A stretch of 64,000 nucleotides of DNA from Mesorhizobium loti (lineage in GTDB: Bacteria; Pseudomonadota; Alphaproteobacteria; Rhizobiales; Rhizobiaceae): the NCBI RefSeq assembly GCF_001510895.1, contig NZ_LPWA01000113.1, positions 1 through 64,000 on the forward strand, read 5' to 3'. The notes below the pieces were generated by a model. The model saw only the letters and a list, made by a program, of their open reading frames with translations, was not told the origin of the DNA and did not search any database. Position numbers and translations under genes: made by a program. How positions within the stretch are numbered: the stretch's first letter is position 1; each line of letters begins with the position of its first letter. Below are positions 16,817 through 26,897 of this stretch, one piece after another.

Positions 16817-18861
16817 TCAGATCCTGATTCCGAATCTGATGCCGTCATAGATGGCGGCGTGGATGTTGCGCGAGGCGACCGCGTCGCCGATGCGGAACAC
16901 CACGAAGCCGGCTTCGGGATTGCGCTGCGGGAAAATCTCGCCACCGCTCACCAGCCGCTCATAGTCGACCGCGCCGCCATTTTTCGACAGCGGCTTCAGC
17001 GAAAGGTAGAGGTCGTCGAGCGGAGCTGTGCCGTGCTCGACCACCACCTGGTCGACGCGCCGCTCACCGCGCCAGCCATCGGCGAAGTCGGACGCCAACT
17101 CGGCGATGAGCTGGTTGCCCTCGCGGCGCACCGAGCGCAGGCGGGTGTTGATGGTGACGGTGACGCCTTTCTCGTGGAAGGCGCGCATATAAGGAACGTG
17201 GTTCAGGCCGCCCATTTCCGGCGCGAAGAAGCGCTCGGGCGAAACCAGCTCCAGCCTCGCGCCGCTGTTGGCGATGAGTTCCGCCGCGCCCATGCCCTGA
17301 TGGCCGCCATTGTCGTCATAGAGCAGCACGTTCTCGGCCGGCTTGACGCTGCCCGCCATGATGTCCCAGCTCGAGGTGACGAGATTGTCGCCAGAGGTCA
17401 GCGGCGGGTTCTGCGGCAGGCCGCCGGTGGCGACGATCACCACATCCGGCGACAGCGCCAGCACGTCTTCCTTCTCGGCCCATGTATCGTAGCGGATTTC
17501 CACGCCGAGCCGGTCGAGTTCGGCAAGCCGCCAGTCGATGATGCCGATCAGTTCCTTGCGGCGCGGGTTCTGGGTCGCGAGCCGTACCTGGCCGCCTGCC
17601 TGGCTGGACGCTTCGAGCACCGTTACCTCGTGCCCGCGTTCGGCGGCGACACGCGCCGCTTCCAGACCACCCGCCCCAGCGCCTACAACGACCACGCGCT
17701 TCCTCGGCCCGTCGGTCTTTTGGATGACATGCGGGATATCGGCCTCGCGCCCGGTCGCCGCATTGTGGACGCAGAGCGCCTCGCCGCCCTCATAGATACG
17801 GTCGAGGCAGTAGGTGGCGCCGACGCAAGGCCTGATTTCGTGCTCGCGGCCTTCCATCACTTTCCGCACGATATACGGATCGGCGATGTGGGCGCGCGTC
17901 ATGCCGACCATGTCGAGCTTGCCGGTGGCGATCGCGTGGCGCGCGGTGGCGACATCGGAAATCCGCGCCGCGTGGAAAGTCGGGAATTTGGTCGCCGCCC
18001 TCACCTCGCCGGCGAAGTCGAGATGCGGCGAGGAACGCATGCCGGTCACCGGGATCACCTTGGTCAGCGCCGCATCGGTCTCGATCGAGCCGCGGATGAT
18101 GTTGAGGAAATCGACCTTGCCTGACGAGGCCAAGCGCCTGGCGATTTCGACGCCCTCCTCCTTCGGCAGGCCTTTTTCGAAATCCTCGTCGGCGACCATG
18201 CGGATGCCGACGACAAACTTTTCGCCGACCGCCGCGCGCACCGCGTCCAGCACCATGTCGGTGAAGCGCAGGCGATTGTCGAGCGAGCCGCCGAATTCGT
18301 CGTCGCGGTGGTTGGTGGCCGGCGACCAGAAGCCGTCCATCAGATGGCCGTAAGCCTCGAACTCGATGCCGTCGAGGCCGGCCGCCTGACAGCGCTGGGC
18401 GGCGGAAGCATAGTCGGCGACGATGCGCTCGATGTCCCAGTCCTCGATGGTCTTCGGAAAGGCGCGATGCGCCGGCTCGCGCACCGGCGAAGCGAGAGCA
18501 CCGGCAGCCAGTCGGCCTTGTTCCAGCCGGTGCGGCGGCCGAGATGGGTGATCTGGATCATCACCTTGCAGTCATGCTCGTGGCAGGCGTCCGCCAATTC
18601 CTTGAGCCATGGCACGATGCGGTCGTCATAGACATGCAGGTTGCCGAAAGCCGCCGGGCTGTCGCGCGACACGACCGCCGAGCCCGCTGTCATTGTCAGC
18701 GCCATGCCGCCCTTGGCCTTCTCGGCATGGTAGAGCCGGTAGCGCTCCTTCGGCATGCCGTCCTCGGAATAGGCCGGCTCATGGCTGGTCGACATCACCC
18801 GGTTCTTCAGCGTCAGGTGCTTGAGCTGGTAGGGTTGGAGAAGCGGGTCGTTGCTGGTCAT
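16817..18861 (-). CDS. FMN/Fe-S NAD(P)-type oxidoreductase, trimethylamine/N-methylproline demethylase-like (frameshifted)
   Basis: A 681-residue (after correction) protein of the trimethylamine dehydrogenase/2,4-dienoyl-CoA reductase family. An old-yellow-enzyme TIM barrel begins PLLQPYQLKHLTLKNRVMST; an Fe-S segment is near CVGATYC...ALC; then come FAD/NAD(P) domains with VVVVGAGAGGLEAARVAAERG. The frame breaks near 18492; one added base gives ...LPVLSPSPVREPAHRAFPKT. The Fe-S segment is C-x5-C-x11-C, where TMADH has C-x2-C-x2-C-x12-C, so the second cysteine is absent. With the MttB-family gene nearby, an N-demethylase role is likely but the substrate is unknown. Confidence 0.82.
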
Positions 18862-18914
18862 CGTCTTCCTGCCGTTTCAAATTGTGCGGGAGCAACGTGC
18901 GGCTCCCGTTTCCG

Positions 18915-19025
18915 TTTCACGCATCGGATCCATCCGAAAAATCGCTGCGCACTTTTCGGTCCGATGCTTCCATTTCACGCATCGGATTCGTCCGAAAACC
19001 GCTGCGCACTTTTCGGTCCGATGCT
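18915..19025. repeat. Tandem pair of ~54-bp palindromic repeats before queF
   Basis: Copy 1 (18915-18968) and copy 2 (18973-19025) each start TTTCACGCATCGGAT and end TTTTCGGTCCGATGCT, with GCATCGGA/TCCGATGC forming a hairpin within each copy. They lie in the ~200-bp region between the divergent oxidoreductase gene and queF and may affect queF transcription or be dispersed repeats. Confidence 0.8.
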
Positions 19026-19058
19026 AAAGGAGCGACAAAAACCAAGAAGGCTCCGCCC

Positions 19059-19520
19059 ATGACTGATGCAAAGAACCTCACCCAGCTCGGCAAGCACGTC
19101 GAGACGCCACAGAGCCCGGAACAGGCGGTCCTGGAGACCGTGCCGTTCCAGCGCGGCGACGGACCGCCGGCGATCGTGCGCTTCACCTGCCCGGAATTCA
19201 CCTCGCTGTGCCCGGTCACCGGCCAGCCGGACTTCGCCCACATCGTCATCGACTACGCGCCGGACAAGACGCTGGTGGAATCGAAGTCGCTGAAGCTGTT
19301 CATGACCTCGTTCCGCAGCCACGGCGCCTTCCATGAGGAGTGCACGGTCATGATCGGCCGCCGCATCGTGGAGGCGACCAAGCCGCTCTGGCTGCGCGTC
19401 GGCGGCTACTGGTTCCCGCGCGGCGGCATCCCGATCGACGTCTTCTGGCAGACCGGCGCGCCGCCCAAGGACGCCTGGCTGCCCGACACCGGCGTCGCGC
19501 CCTATCGCGGAAGAGGCTGA
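19059..19520 (+). CDS. queF: NADPH-dependent 7-cyano-7-deazaguanine reductase
   Basis: A 153-residue unimodular QueF that reduces preQ0 to preQ1 in queuosine biosynthesis. The catalytic cysteine is in FTSLCPVTGQPDFAH, and the ESKSLKLF segment and FHEECT near residues 70-90 are family signatures. I chose the ATG at 19059 (MTDAKNLTQLG); a longer frame starting at 18882 would translate the repeats. No other queuosine genes are in the window. Confidence 0.95.
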   Translation: MTDAKNLTQLGKHVETPQSPEQAVLETVPFQRGDGPPAIVRFTCPEFTSLCPVTGQPDFAHIVIDYAPDKTLVESKSLKLFMTSFRSHGAFHEECTVMIGRRIVEATKPLWLRVGGYWFPRGGIPIDVFWQTGAPPKDAWLPDTGVAPYRGRG

Positions 19521-19531
19521 GTCAACCACCA

Positions 19532-20104
19532 TCATTCGCACTGGTACTGGCTCAGCGCCCATTCGCCGGTGACCGACAGAAGGTCGGAAATCTTCCAATT
19601 GCCGCCGACCTTCTTCAGCTTCCATTCGAGGCGATGCTGATGGCCTTCGACGACGAAGGCGACGACCACCTTGGCCTCGTCGCCATTGACGGCTTCGATG
19701 GTGCGCAGGCTCTTGTCGATGGCGAGCTTGTCGTAATCGGCATTGTCGAGCGCCATGTTGGGGTCAAGGCATTCGCCTTGCCCCGAGGTGCGCAGCGCAT
19801 CGCTCTTGTCGAGCACGGTCTTCGCCGGATCGATGAAATTCTTGCGCTGGGCCGGGTCCAACTCCAATCCGAGATGTTCATAGAAAGGCTTCACCACTGC
19901 CGTCGGCGAACCGGGCAGGACTGGCGCGGCAGGCGCCGGTTCGGCCGGCCTGGTTTCCGGGGTCGCGGCTGGCGGCGACGTGTCGCCACCGGAAGAGGCT
20001 TTCGGCGGCGGCGAGCCGAACAACCCCTGCGCCGAGGTGCCGCCGTTCAGCCCCGCGGCCAGCATCGACAAGCTCGACAGCGCGAGGACGAGACGGCGCA
20101 GCAC
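19532..20104 (-). CDS. Secreted protein, paralogue of the gene upstream
   Basis: A 190-residue protein with a signal peptide, a Pro/Ala-rich linker (about residues 30-65) and a C-terminal domain ending WKLKKVGGNWKISDLLSVTG then WALSQYQC. This last part matches the neighbour at 20109-20582 (WSLKKVDGKWKVADITSKTS, WTLSALGC), so the two are tandem paralogues. The fold could be a DUF3828-like alpha+beta domain, but the family is not certain. The start is GTG at 20104, four bases after the upstream gene's stop, so the two are probably translated together. Confidence 0.7.
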   Translation of the reverse strand: MLRRLVLALSSLSMLAAGLNGGTSAQGLFGSPPPKASSGGDTSPPAATPETRPAEPAPAAPVLPGSPTAVVKPFYEHLGLELDPAQRKNFIDPAKTVLDKSDALRTSGQGECLDPNMALDNADYDKLAIDKSLRTIEAVNGDEAKVVVAFVVEGHQHRLEWKLKKVGGNWKISDLLSVTGEWALSQYQCE

Positions 20105-20108
20105 GGCG

Positions 20109-20582
20109 TCAATCCGTCGAGGAGCCGCATCCCAGCGCGCTGAGCGTCCAGTCGCTGGTTTTGGAGGTGATGTCGGCGACCTTCCACTTGCCGTCCACTT
20201 TCTTCAGCGACCAAACCATCTCGCGTTTGGAATCATCGCCTTCCGGGAAAAGGTTGAAGCTTGCCGTCACCTCGGCGGTGTCGCTGTTGACGGTCTCGGC
20301 GAGCTTCAGGGTCTTCGAGACGGTCTTCTGATCGAAATCCTGGGCGTCGAGGCCGGGGTCGAAATCGATACAGGATACCTCGTCAGGCTTCTCCTTCTGC
20401 GCCTTGTCGTTGAGCTCGAAGAGCTTGGTGACCGGCTCGGTGAAGCGGTCGCGGTATTTCGCGTCCGCTTCGAACTTCACTGACGGCACATAGAAGAACT
20501 TCACGGCGTTGGAAGCCGGCCCTGCCAGCGCCGCGGCAGGCAAGGCGATCGACATGGCAGCGGCCAGCACTATCGGTCTCAT
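20109..20582 (-). CDS. Secreted protein, paralogue of the gene downstream
   Basis: A 157-residue exported protein: signal peptide to about residue 21 (ALPAAALAGPAS), then a ~130-residue domain with VKFFY, CIDFDPGLDAQDFD and the C-terminal WSLKKVDGKWKVADITSKTS. It shares this domain with the next gene. The ATG at 20582 is used; the upstream open frame has no export signal. Function unknown; DUF3828-like is the best guess. Confidence 0.7.
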   Translation of the reverse strand: MRPIVLAAAMSIALPAAALAGPASNAVKFFYVPSVKFEADAKYRDRFTEPVTKLFELNDKAQKEKPDEVSCIDFDPGLDAQDFDQKTVSKTLKLAETVNSDTAEVTASFNLFPEGDDSKREMVWSLKKVDGKWKVADITSKTSDWTLSALGCGSSTD

Positions 20583-20682
20583 GCAGGATCTCCGGATGTT
20601 CGGCGGGCGTGGCGGCAAGATCACCACCACGCATCCTGCATATCGGCTTTTTCGCGACGCATGAAGTCCTGGCGCTGCCGTT

Positions 20683-22332
20683 TCAAGCCTCAAGCCAGAC
20701 GTTCTGGAAGTCCATTTCGTAGGTCTGGTGCATCGCGTAGTTCTTCACTTTCTTGTTCATGTGGCAGTAGAGCTTCTGCCAGAACGGCTGGATGATGACG
20801 CCGGAGTCCTGCAGGATCTGCTCGACGTCCTTCATCACCTCCTTGCGCTTGGCGACGTCGATCTGCGACAGCGCCTCCTTGAGCTTGGCGTCGAAATCCG
20901 GGTTGGAATAGGCCGTCTCATTCCAGGCCTCGCCGGTGCGGTAGCCCAGCGCCAGCACCTGCACGCCGAGCGGGCGCATGTACCAGATGGTCATGGAGTA
21001 AGGATATTTCGTCCAGTCGTTCCAGAAGGTGGAGCCAGGCAGCACCGTGCGCTTCACCTTGATGCCGGCATCGCGCAACTGGCCGGCGATCGCGTCGCCG
21101 GTGTTCTTTTGCCATTCGTCCTCGACCGTGATCAGCTCGTGCTCGAAGTCGGCTTGTCCGGCATCCGCCATCAGCTTCTTAGCGCCCGCCGCGTCCCGCT
21201 CCTTTTTGGGCAGCGGATAGTATTCCGGATGGATCGGACTGACATGATGGTTCTCGCCGACCGTGCCGCGGCCGTTATAGCCGAGTTGCATCACCTGGTT
21301 GTTGTCGACGGCCATCTGCAGCGCGTTGCGCACCCGTTTGTCATCGTAGGGCTTGTGCGTGATGTTGGTGCGGGCGACGAGCGTGGTCGCCGTCGCGACC
21401 TCCGATTTCACCAGATCCATCTTGTCGAGGGGATCGATGAAGTCGGCCGGCGTTTCGAAATCGAGGTCGATCTCGCCGGAATCGAAGGCGTTCAGCGTGG
21501 CGTTGAAGTCGGTGCCGTAGTCGATGAACTCGACGCCGTCGAGCGGCGCTTCGCCACCCCACCACTTGCCGTTCTCGCGGCGCTTGACGACCGCTTTCTG
21601 GCCGACCGCGTAGGACACCAGCTCGAAAGCTCCGGTGCCGATCGGCTTCTTGATCGGGTCGGCGCCGTCCTTGTCGAAGTCGCGATGCACGACCAGCGCC
21701 GGATAGTCGGTGAAGCCCGGGATGATCGCGATATCGGCTTCGGACAGCTTCAGCTTGACCGTATGGTCGTCGACCTTGGTGATAGCGCCGTCCTTTGCCT
21801 TACCGGTCTTGGTGTCGATCAGCGCGCCGACGCGTGCCGCCATGGAATTGCCGGAAGCCCCTTTCTCGCACCAACGATTCAGATTGAAGACCACGTCGTC
21901 GGCGTTGAAGGCATCGCCATTGTTCCAGGTGATGCCCTTGCGCAGATGCAAGGTGTATTCGGTGGCGTCGTCGTTGACGTCCCAGCTTTCGAGCAGGACC
22001 GGCTCGAACGTGAACTGATGCGTGTAGCGGACAAGCGGCTCCAGCCAGGTGCGGGTGACGTTCGCCATCTCCGTCCAGTCATAGGTGCGTGGATCCTTCT
22101 GGGCCTTGACGGACATCGCGATATGCAGCGTTCCACCCTTTTTCGGCTCGTCGGCCAGGGCTTTTGTGGGCGCGGCAAGGCCGATCATGCCATAGGCGAA
22201 AGCCGTCGATGCGCCGAAAGCGCTTGCCAGCGCCAGGAATTCGCGCCGGTCCACGCGGCCTGCGCGCGCTTCCTCCGCCATCGCCTCGATGGCGGCGGGA
22301 ACGCGATCACCATTGCTTTTGAAAAGTGTCAT
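20683..22332 (-). CDS. Tat-exported ABC substrate-binding protein (peptide/opine family 5)
   Basis: A 549-residue extracytoplasmic solute-binding protein of family 5 (DppA/OppA-like). The N-terminus has a twin-arginine signal, VDRREFLALASAFGASTAFA, rather than a Sec signal, so it is probably folded before export. Family features include YTLHLRKGITWNNGDAFNADDV and PIGTGAFELVSY. No permease or ATPase genes are adjacent; they may lie elsewhere. It follows the MttB-family gene by 45 bp on the same strand, suggesting that it delivers a methylated amine or betaine-like compound (inferred). Confidence 0.87.
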   Translation of the reverse strand: MTLFKSNGDRVPAAIEAMAEEARAGRVDRREFLALASAFGASTAFAYGMIGLAAPTKALADEPKKGGTLHIAMSVKAQKDPRTYDWTEMANVTRTWLEPLVRYTHQFTFEPVLLESWDVNDDATEYTLHLRKGITWNNGDAFNADDVVFNLNRWCEKGASGNSMAARVGALIDTKTGKAKDGAITKVDDHTVKLKLSEADIAIIPGFTDYPALVVHRDFDKDGADPIKKPIGTGAFELVSYAVGQKAVVKRRENGKWWGGEAPLDGVEFIDYGTDFNATLNAFDSGEIDLDFETPADFIDPLDKMDLVKSEVATATTLVARTNITHKPYDDKRVRNALQMAVDNNQVMQLGYNGRGTVGENHHVSPIHPEYYPLPKKERDAAGAKKLMADAGQADFEHELITVEDEWQKNTGDAIAGQLRDAGIKVKRTVLPGSTFWNDWTKYPYSMTIWYMRPLGVQVLALGYRTGEAWNETAYSNPDFDAKLKEALSQIDVAKRKEVMKDVEQILQDSGVIIQPFWQKLYCHMNKKVKNYAMHQTYEMDFQNVWLEA

Positions 22333-22377
22333 TTTCGTTCTCCCATTGGTTTTCGCCGGATCTTCGCCCGTTCTCTA

Positions 22378-23928
22378 TCAACTAACGCTATCAGGCAGCT
22401 TTTCCTCGCGCCGCGCGATCAAATCCTTGAGACCTTCGGCGATGCCCTCGTCGAGCTTCGGCTCCTGATAGTCGGCCAGCATATTGCGCGCCTTTTCCAG
22501 GCCGCGCGTATCATGATCCTTCGCGCCCTCGGCTGTCCATTGTTCGAAGGAGTTAAAGTCCATGATGCTTGGCATGAAGAAGGCGCTCTCGAAATGCTCG
22601 AGCGTGTGCTGGGTACCGAGGAAATGCCCTTGCGGACCGACCTCGCGGATCGCCGCCATGGCCTCCTTGAAATCGTCGAAGGGCACGCCGCCGGCATATT
22701 TGTACCAGCCGACGAGCTGCTCGCAGTCGGTGGCGAATTTCGAGTAGCCGCAGGTGAGGCCGGCCTCCAGCCAGCCGGCGGAATGCCAGATGTAGTTGGC
22801 GCCCGCGAGGATCGCGGCATGCATCAGCATGTTCGCCTCGTAGCCCGCCTGGGCGTCGTTGAGCTTCGAGCCGACATGGAAGCCGGAAGTGCGCCACGGC
22901 AATTTGTATTTCCTCGCCAGCGCGCCCATCAGATACATCATTTGGGCTGCCTCCGGCGTGCCGCCCATCGGGGCGCCGGTCTTCATATCGACGGTCACCA
23001 TGAACTGGCCGTAGATCTGCGGCGAGCCGGGACGGATGAGCTGCGTGAAGGCCACGCCCGCAAGCGCCTCGGCGTTGACCTGCGCGACCGCGCCGACGGC
23101 GGAGGCGGAAGTCGACGCGCCGCAGAGCGCGAAGGGCGCCAGGATCAGCGGCTGGTTGTGGCGCGCATAGACCCGCATGGCGTCGAGCATGGTGGCGTCC
23201 CACACCAGCGGCGAATTGCAGTTGGTGATCGCCACCAGCACCGGGTTGTCGCGCACGAACTCCTCGCCGAAGACGATGCCGGCCATCGCCATCGTGTCTT
23301 CGGCGCGCTCCTTCGACGTCACGATGCCCATGAACGGCTTGTCGGAATGCTTGAGCGCCGAATGGATGATATGCAGGTGCCGCTTCGGCACCGGGATCTC
23401 CATCGGCTCGCAGATGATCGAGCTCGACGAGTGCAATGCCGGCGCCATGTAGGCGAGCTTGTGGAAATTGTTGAGGTCGGCCAGCGTGCCGTAGCGGCGT
23501 TTGTTATCGAGGTCGCGCACATAGGGCGCGCCATACATCGGCACGAAGATCGAGTTCTTGCCGCCGACGCGGACGGTTCGCTCGGGGTTGCGCGCATTGA
23601 GGGTGAACTCCGGCGGAACCTTCGAGACGAGCTCCATCAGGAGCGCGCGGTCGATGCGGACGCGCGTTTCCTTGACATCGGCGCCCGCCGCCTTCCAAAG
23701 CGCGATCGCTTCATCGTCGCGGAATTCGCAGCCCACCTCCTCGAGGATTTTGAGCGACTCCTCGTGGATCAGCTCCACCGCCTCGTCTGGAACGATCTCG
23801 TAGACGGGAATCTGCCGGACAAGCGTCGGAAACGAGGTAACCGGCGCGCTTCTGAGCGCCTTGCGCCCGAGGCGGCCGCCGCCGCGGCGGTGGGTCGGTT
23901 CGGTCATTTCAGCGGCCGGTGCGTTCAT
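22378..23928 (-). CDS. MttB-family (trimethylamine:corrinoid methyltransferase-like) protein
   Basis: A 516-residue protein of the MttB superfamily. There is no in-frame amber codon, so it is a non-pyrrolysine member like glycine-betaine or proline-betaine methyltransferases. Family features are ESLKILEEVGCEF, FAYLMGALARKYKLPWRTSG-like text (seen as MGALARKYKLPWRTSGFHVG) and a C-terminal LEHFES...PSIMD. The ATG at 23928 has GGAGGCTCC just upstream; an in-frame start at 23955 is less likely. No corrinoid protein or RamA gene is in the window. It is divergent from a LysR regulator. Confidence 0.87.
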   Translation of the reverse strand: MNAPAAEMTEPTHRRGGGRLGRKALRSAPVTSFPTLVRQIPVYEIVPDEAVELIHEESLKILEEVGCEFRDDEAIALWKAAGADVKETRVRIDRALLMELVSKVPPEFTLNARNPERTVRVGGKNSIFVPMYGAPYVRDLDNKRRYGTLADLNNFHKLAYMAPALHSSSSIICEPMEIPVPKRHLHIIHSALKHSDKPFMGIVTSKERAEDTMAMAGIVFGEEFVRDNPVLVAITNCNSPLVWDATMLDAMRVYARHNQPLILAPFALCGASTSASAVGAVAQVNAEALAGVAFTQLIRPGSPQIYGQFMVTVDMKTGAPMGGTPEAAQMMYLMGALARKYKLPWRTSGFHVGSKLNDAQAGYEANMLMHAAILAGANYIWHSAGWLEAGLTCGYSKFATDCEQLVGWYKYAGGVPFDDFKEAMAAIREVGPQGHFLGTQHTLEHFESAFFMPSIMDFNSFEQWTAEGAKDHDTRGLEKARNMLADYQEPKLDEGIAEGLKDLIARREEKLPDSVS

Positions 23929-24018
23929 GGAGCCTCCTTCTTCCCGCACAGCCACGTTAGCGAGATGAAATATGGCTGTGACGCTGGAAAATCCTGATCT
24001 CTTGTATAAGCTGGATTT

Positions 24019-24921
24019 ATGCGAAGCCTACGCCACCTCCTGCCCTCGGCCGGCAGCCTGATCGTCTTCGAGGCGGCGGGCCGGCTGTCGAGCTTCACCG
24101 CCGCGGGGCGCGAGCTCGGCATGACGCAAGCCGCGGTCTCCTACGCTGTGCGCGGACTGGAGGAACAGCTTGGCGCAAAGCTCTTCCAGCGCCGCCACCG
24201 GCAGGTCAGCCTGACGGAAGCCGGCGAGCGCTTCCATGCCGATGTTTCGCTGGGCTTGTCCCATATCCGCAAGTCCGCCGAGGATCTCAGGCTGCAGGCG
24301 ACGGGCGGCCATGTCACGGTCGCCGCCTCGACGGCTTTCGGCTCGTTCTGGATGATGCCGCGCCTGCAGCAGTTCCGTGACGAACTGCCTGGCATCGATC
24401 TGCGCATCCAGACCGCCGGCCGCGATCTCGACATCATCGCCGAAGGCATCCCGCTCGCCGTGCGCGGCGGCGTGCCGAGGCAATGGGCGGACTATCATTC
24501 GCTGCCTCTGGCCGACGAGGAGATCTTCCCGGTTGCCGGCCCTAGCTATCTGGCGAAATTCGGCATGCCGAGGACCGTCGCGGAACTGGCCACGCACCGG
24601 CTCATCCATCTTGAGGAGCCCTATCGCGAGGCTGCGAACTGGGACGAATGGTTCGCGTCTGCCGGAACCAGTTTGCGAAACGCCGAGCGTGGGCTTCGCA
24701 TCAACGACTACGCCCTGGTGATCCAGGCGGTCATGGAGGGGCAAGGCATCGCGCTCGGCTGGCGCCATCTTGTCGAGCGGCTGGTGGCATCCGGCCTGCT
24801 GGTGCCGGTGACCGACCATGTGTTGAAGACGGGCATCGCGTTCTACGTCGTCTGGCCGAAGAACCGCGAGCTCAGCGACAATGCGCGCAAGGTCAGGGAC
24901 TGGCTGGTGGCGCAGGCGTGA
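24019..24921 (+). CDS. LysR family regulator (GcvA-like)
   Basis: A 300-residue LysR protein. The HTH (SSFTAAGRELGMTQAAVSYA) is near residues 22-41, followed by a periplasmic-binding-protein-like effector domain with GFGSFWMMPRL-type text (AFGSFWMMPRLQQF). The sub-family is that of GcvA/AmpR. It is divergent from the MttB-family gene with a 90-bp gap and is the likely regulator of that cluster. Confidence 0.9.
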   Translation: MRSLRHLLPSAGSLIVFEAAGRLSSFTAAGRELGMTQAAVSYAVRGLEEQLGAKLFQRRHRQVSLTEAGERFHADVSLGLSHIRKSAEDLRLQATGGHVTVAASTAFGSFWMMPRLQQFRDELPGIDLRIQTAGRDLDIIAEGIPLAVRGGVPRQWADYHSLPLADEEIFPVAGPSYLAKFGMPRTVAELATHRLIHLEEPYREAANWDEWFASAGTSLRNAERGLRINDYALVIQAVMEGQGIALGWRHLVERLVASGLLVPVTDHVLKTGIAFYVVWPKNRELSDNARKVRDWLVAQA

Positions 24922-24966
24922 AGTAGCCCCTCCCCCACGCCAGTCGAATCCGCCTATAATCCCAGC

Positions 24967-26852
24967 ATGTCCATTCGCCAGCTTTCCGAAACGATGATCA
25001 ACCAGATCGCCGCCGGCGAGGTGATCGAGCGTCCGGCGAGCGTGGTGAAGGAATTGGTCGAGAACGCGCTCGACGCCGGCGCATCCCGCGTCGAGGTCGT
25101 CACGGCCGGTGGCGGGCTCTCGCTTATCCGCGTCAGCGACGACGGCTCGGGCATTGCCGAACCGGAGCTTGCGCTGGCGGTCGCCCGCCACTGCACCTCG
25201 AAGCTTTCCGACGACATCCACGACATCCGCTCGCTGGGGTTCCGTGGCGAGGCGCTGCCCTCGATCGGCTCTGTGGCGCGGCTCTCGATCCGCTCGCGCA
25301 CGGCCAGCGGCGACAGTGCGGCCGAGATCGGCATCGAGGGCGGACGCGTCTCGGCGGTGAAGCCGGCGGCAGCAAATCGCGGCACCACGGTCGAGGTGCG
25401 CGACCTCTTCTTCGCCACCCCCGCAAGGCTCAAATTCATGAAGGGCGAGCGCGCCGAAAGCTCGGCGACAAGCGATGTGGTGAAGCGCATCGCCATCGCC
25501 TTTCCCGCCGTGCGCTTCACGCTCGCCGGTTCCGACCGCTCGACGCTGGAGCTCCCAGCGACCGGTGACACGCCGGACGGCCGGCTCGCTCGTGTCGCGC
25601 AGGTGATGGGCAAGGATTTCCCCGACAATGCCATTGCCATCGACGCCATGCGTGATGGTGTGCATCTCGCCGGCCATGTCTCGATCCCGTCCTACACGCG
25701 CGCCAACGCGCTGCAGCAATATGCCTATGTCAACGGCCGGCCGGTGCGCGACAAGCTGATTGCCGGAGCGATCCGCGGCGCCTTCGCCGACGTGCTGCCG
25801 CGCGACCGCCACGCGGTGACCGTGCTTTTCCTGTCGCTCGATCCGGCGACCGTCGACGTCAACGTCCACCCGGCCAAGGCCGATGTACGCTTCCGCGATC
25901 CGGGCCTGGTGCGCGGGCTGATCGTCGGCGCCATCCGCGAGGCGCTGGCCGGCGCCGGCATCCGCGCGGCGACCTCAGGAGCGGCCGGCATGATGGCGGC
26001 GTTCCGGCCGGGCGCAGCGCCCTACGCGCATCCCGGGCCGGCCAACGGACACCGCAGCTACGACGCGGCCTACCACGCCTCCGGCTTCAGCGGCTTCGAT
26101 CATGGTTCGAATTTGGCGCGCTCGCCGCAGCGGCCGCTCGATATGGACTATGGCGAAGCGCGGTCAACACGAAACGGGTTCGCCGAGAACGACCAGGCGG
26201 CCTTCGACACCGGACCTCTTGCCAGCGCCGACGCCGCGCGGGCATGGCCGAACCGGCTGAGGCGCTGCTCGGCATGGCGCTGGGCGCGGCGCGGGCGCAG
26301 GTGCACGAGAACTATATCGTCGCCCAGACCAGGGATTCGCTCATCATCGTCGACCAGCATGCCGCGCATGAGCGGCTGGTCTACGAGGCTTTGAAGAACG
26401 CGCTGCATTCGCGCGCGGTACCTTCGCAGATGCTGCTTTTGCCGGAGATCGTCGACCTGCCGGAAGAGGACGCCGAGCGGCTGGCGATGCATTCGCAGAC
26501 GCTGGCCAAGTTCGGACTTGGCCTGGAACGCTTCGGCCCTGGGGCGGTGGCGGTGCGCGAGACGCCGTCGATGCTCGGCGAAACCAATGTGCAGCAGCTG
26601 GTGCGCGACCTTGCCGACGAGATCGCCGACAACGACACGGTCGAGACGCTGAAGGAGCGGCTGGACAAGATCGCCGCCACCATGGCCTGCCATGGCTCGG
26701 TGCGCTCCGGCCGCTTGCTCAAGGCCGAGGAGATGAACGCGCTGCTGCGCCAGATGGAGGCGACGCCCGGATCCGGCACCTGCAACCACGGCCGCCCGAC
26801 CTATATCGAGCTCAAGCTTGCCGATATCGAACGGCTGTTCGGGCGGCGGTGA
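24967..26852 (+). CDS. mutL: DNA mismatch repair protein MutL (frameshifted)
   Basis: A 628-residue (corrected) mismatch-repair ATPase. The GHKL ATPase motifs are ETMINQIAAGEVIERPASVV, DDGSGI and SLGFRGEALPSI; the C-terminal dimerisation domain has VDQHAAHERLVYE and CHGSVRSGR. The frame breaks near 26235 in the variable linker; adding one C (GCC(C)GCGCGGGCATGG) joins ...SADARAG to MAEPAEALLGMALG. Start ATG at 24967. The gene is otherwise intact, so the break is probably an assembly error; if real, the strain would be a mutator. Confidence 0.95.
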
Positions 26853-26897
26853 GCGTCCCCTGGCTCGTTGCGCAACAGCAGGGTTGGCGGCTGAATA

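Noticed and set aside
16625..18124. A 499-codon open frame on the + strand
   Set aside because: It is antisense to the oxidoreductase gene, which has clear FMN and NAD(P) motifs.
22378..23928. Pyrrolysine-containing MttB
   Set aside because: There is no in-frame TAG in the gene and no pyl genes nearby, so it is a non-pyrrolysine family member.
20728..23997. A 1089-codon open frame on the + strand
   Set aside because: It is antisense to the binding protein and MttB-family genes, has no recognisable domain, and arises from high GC.
24967..26852. Programmed frameshift or split mutL
   Set aside because: No slippery heptamer or pseudoknot was seen, and the same one-base loss occurs in many unrelated genes here.
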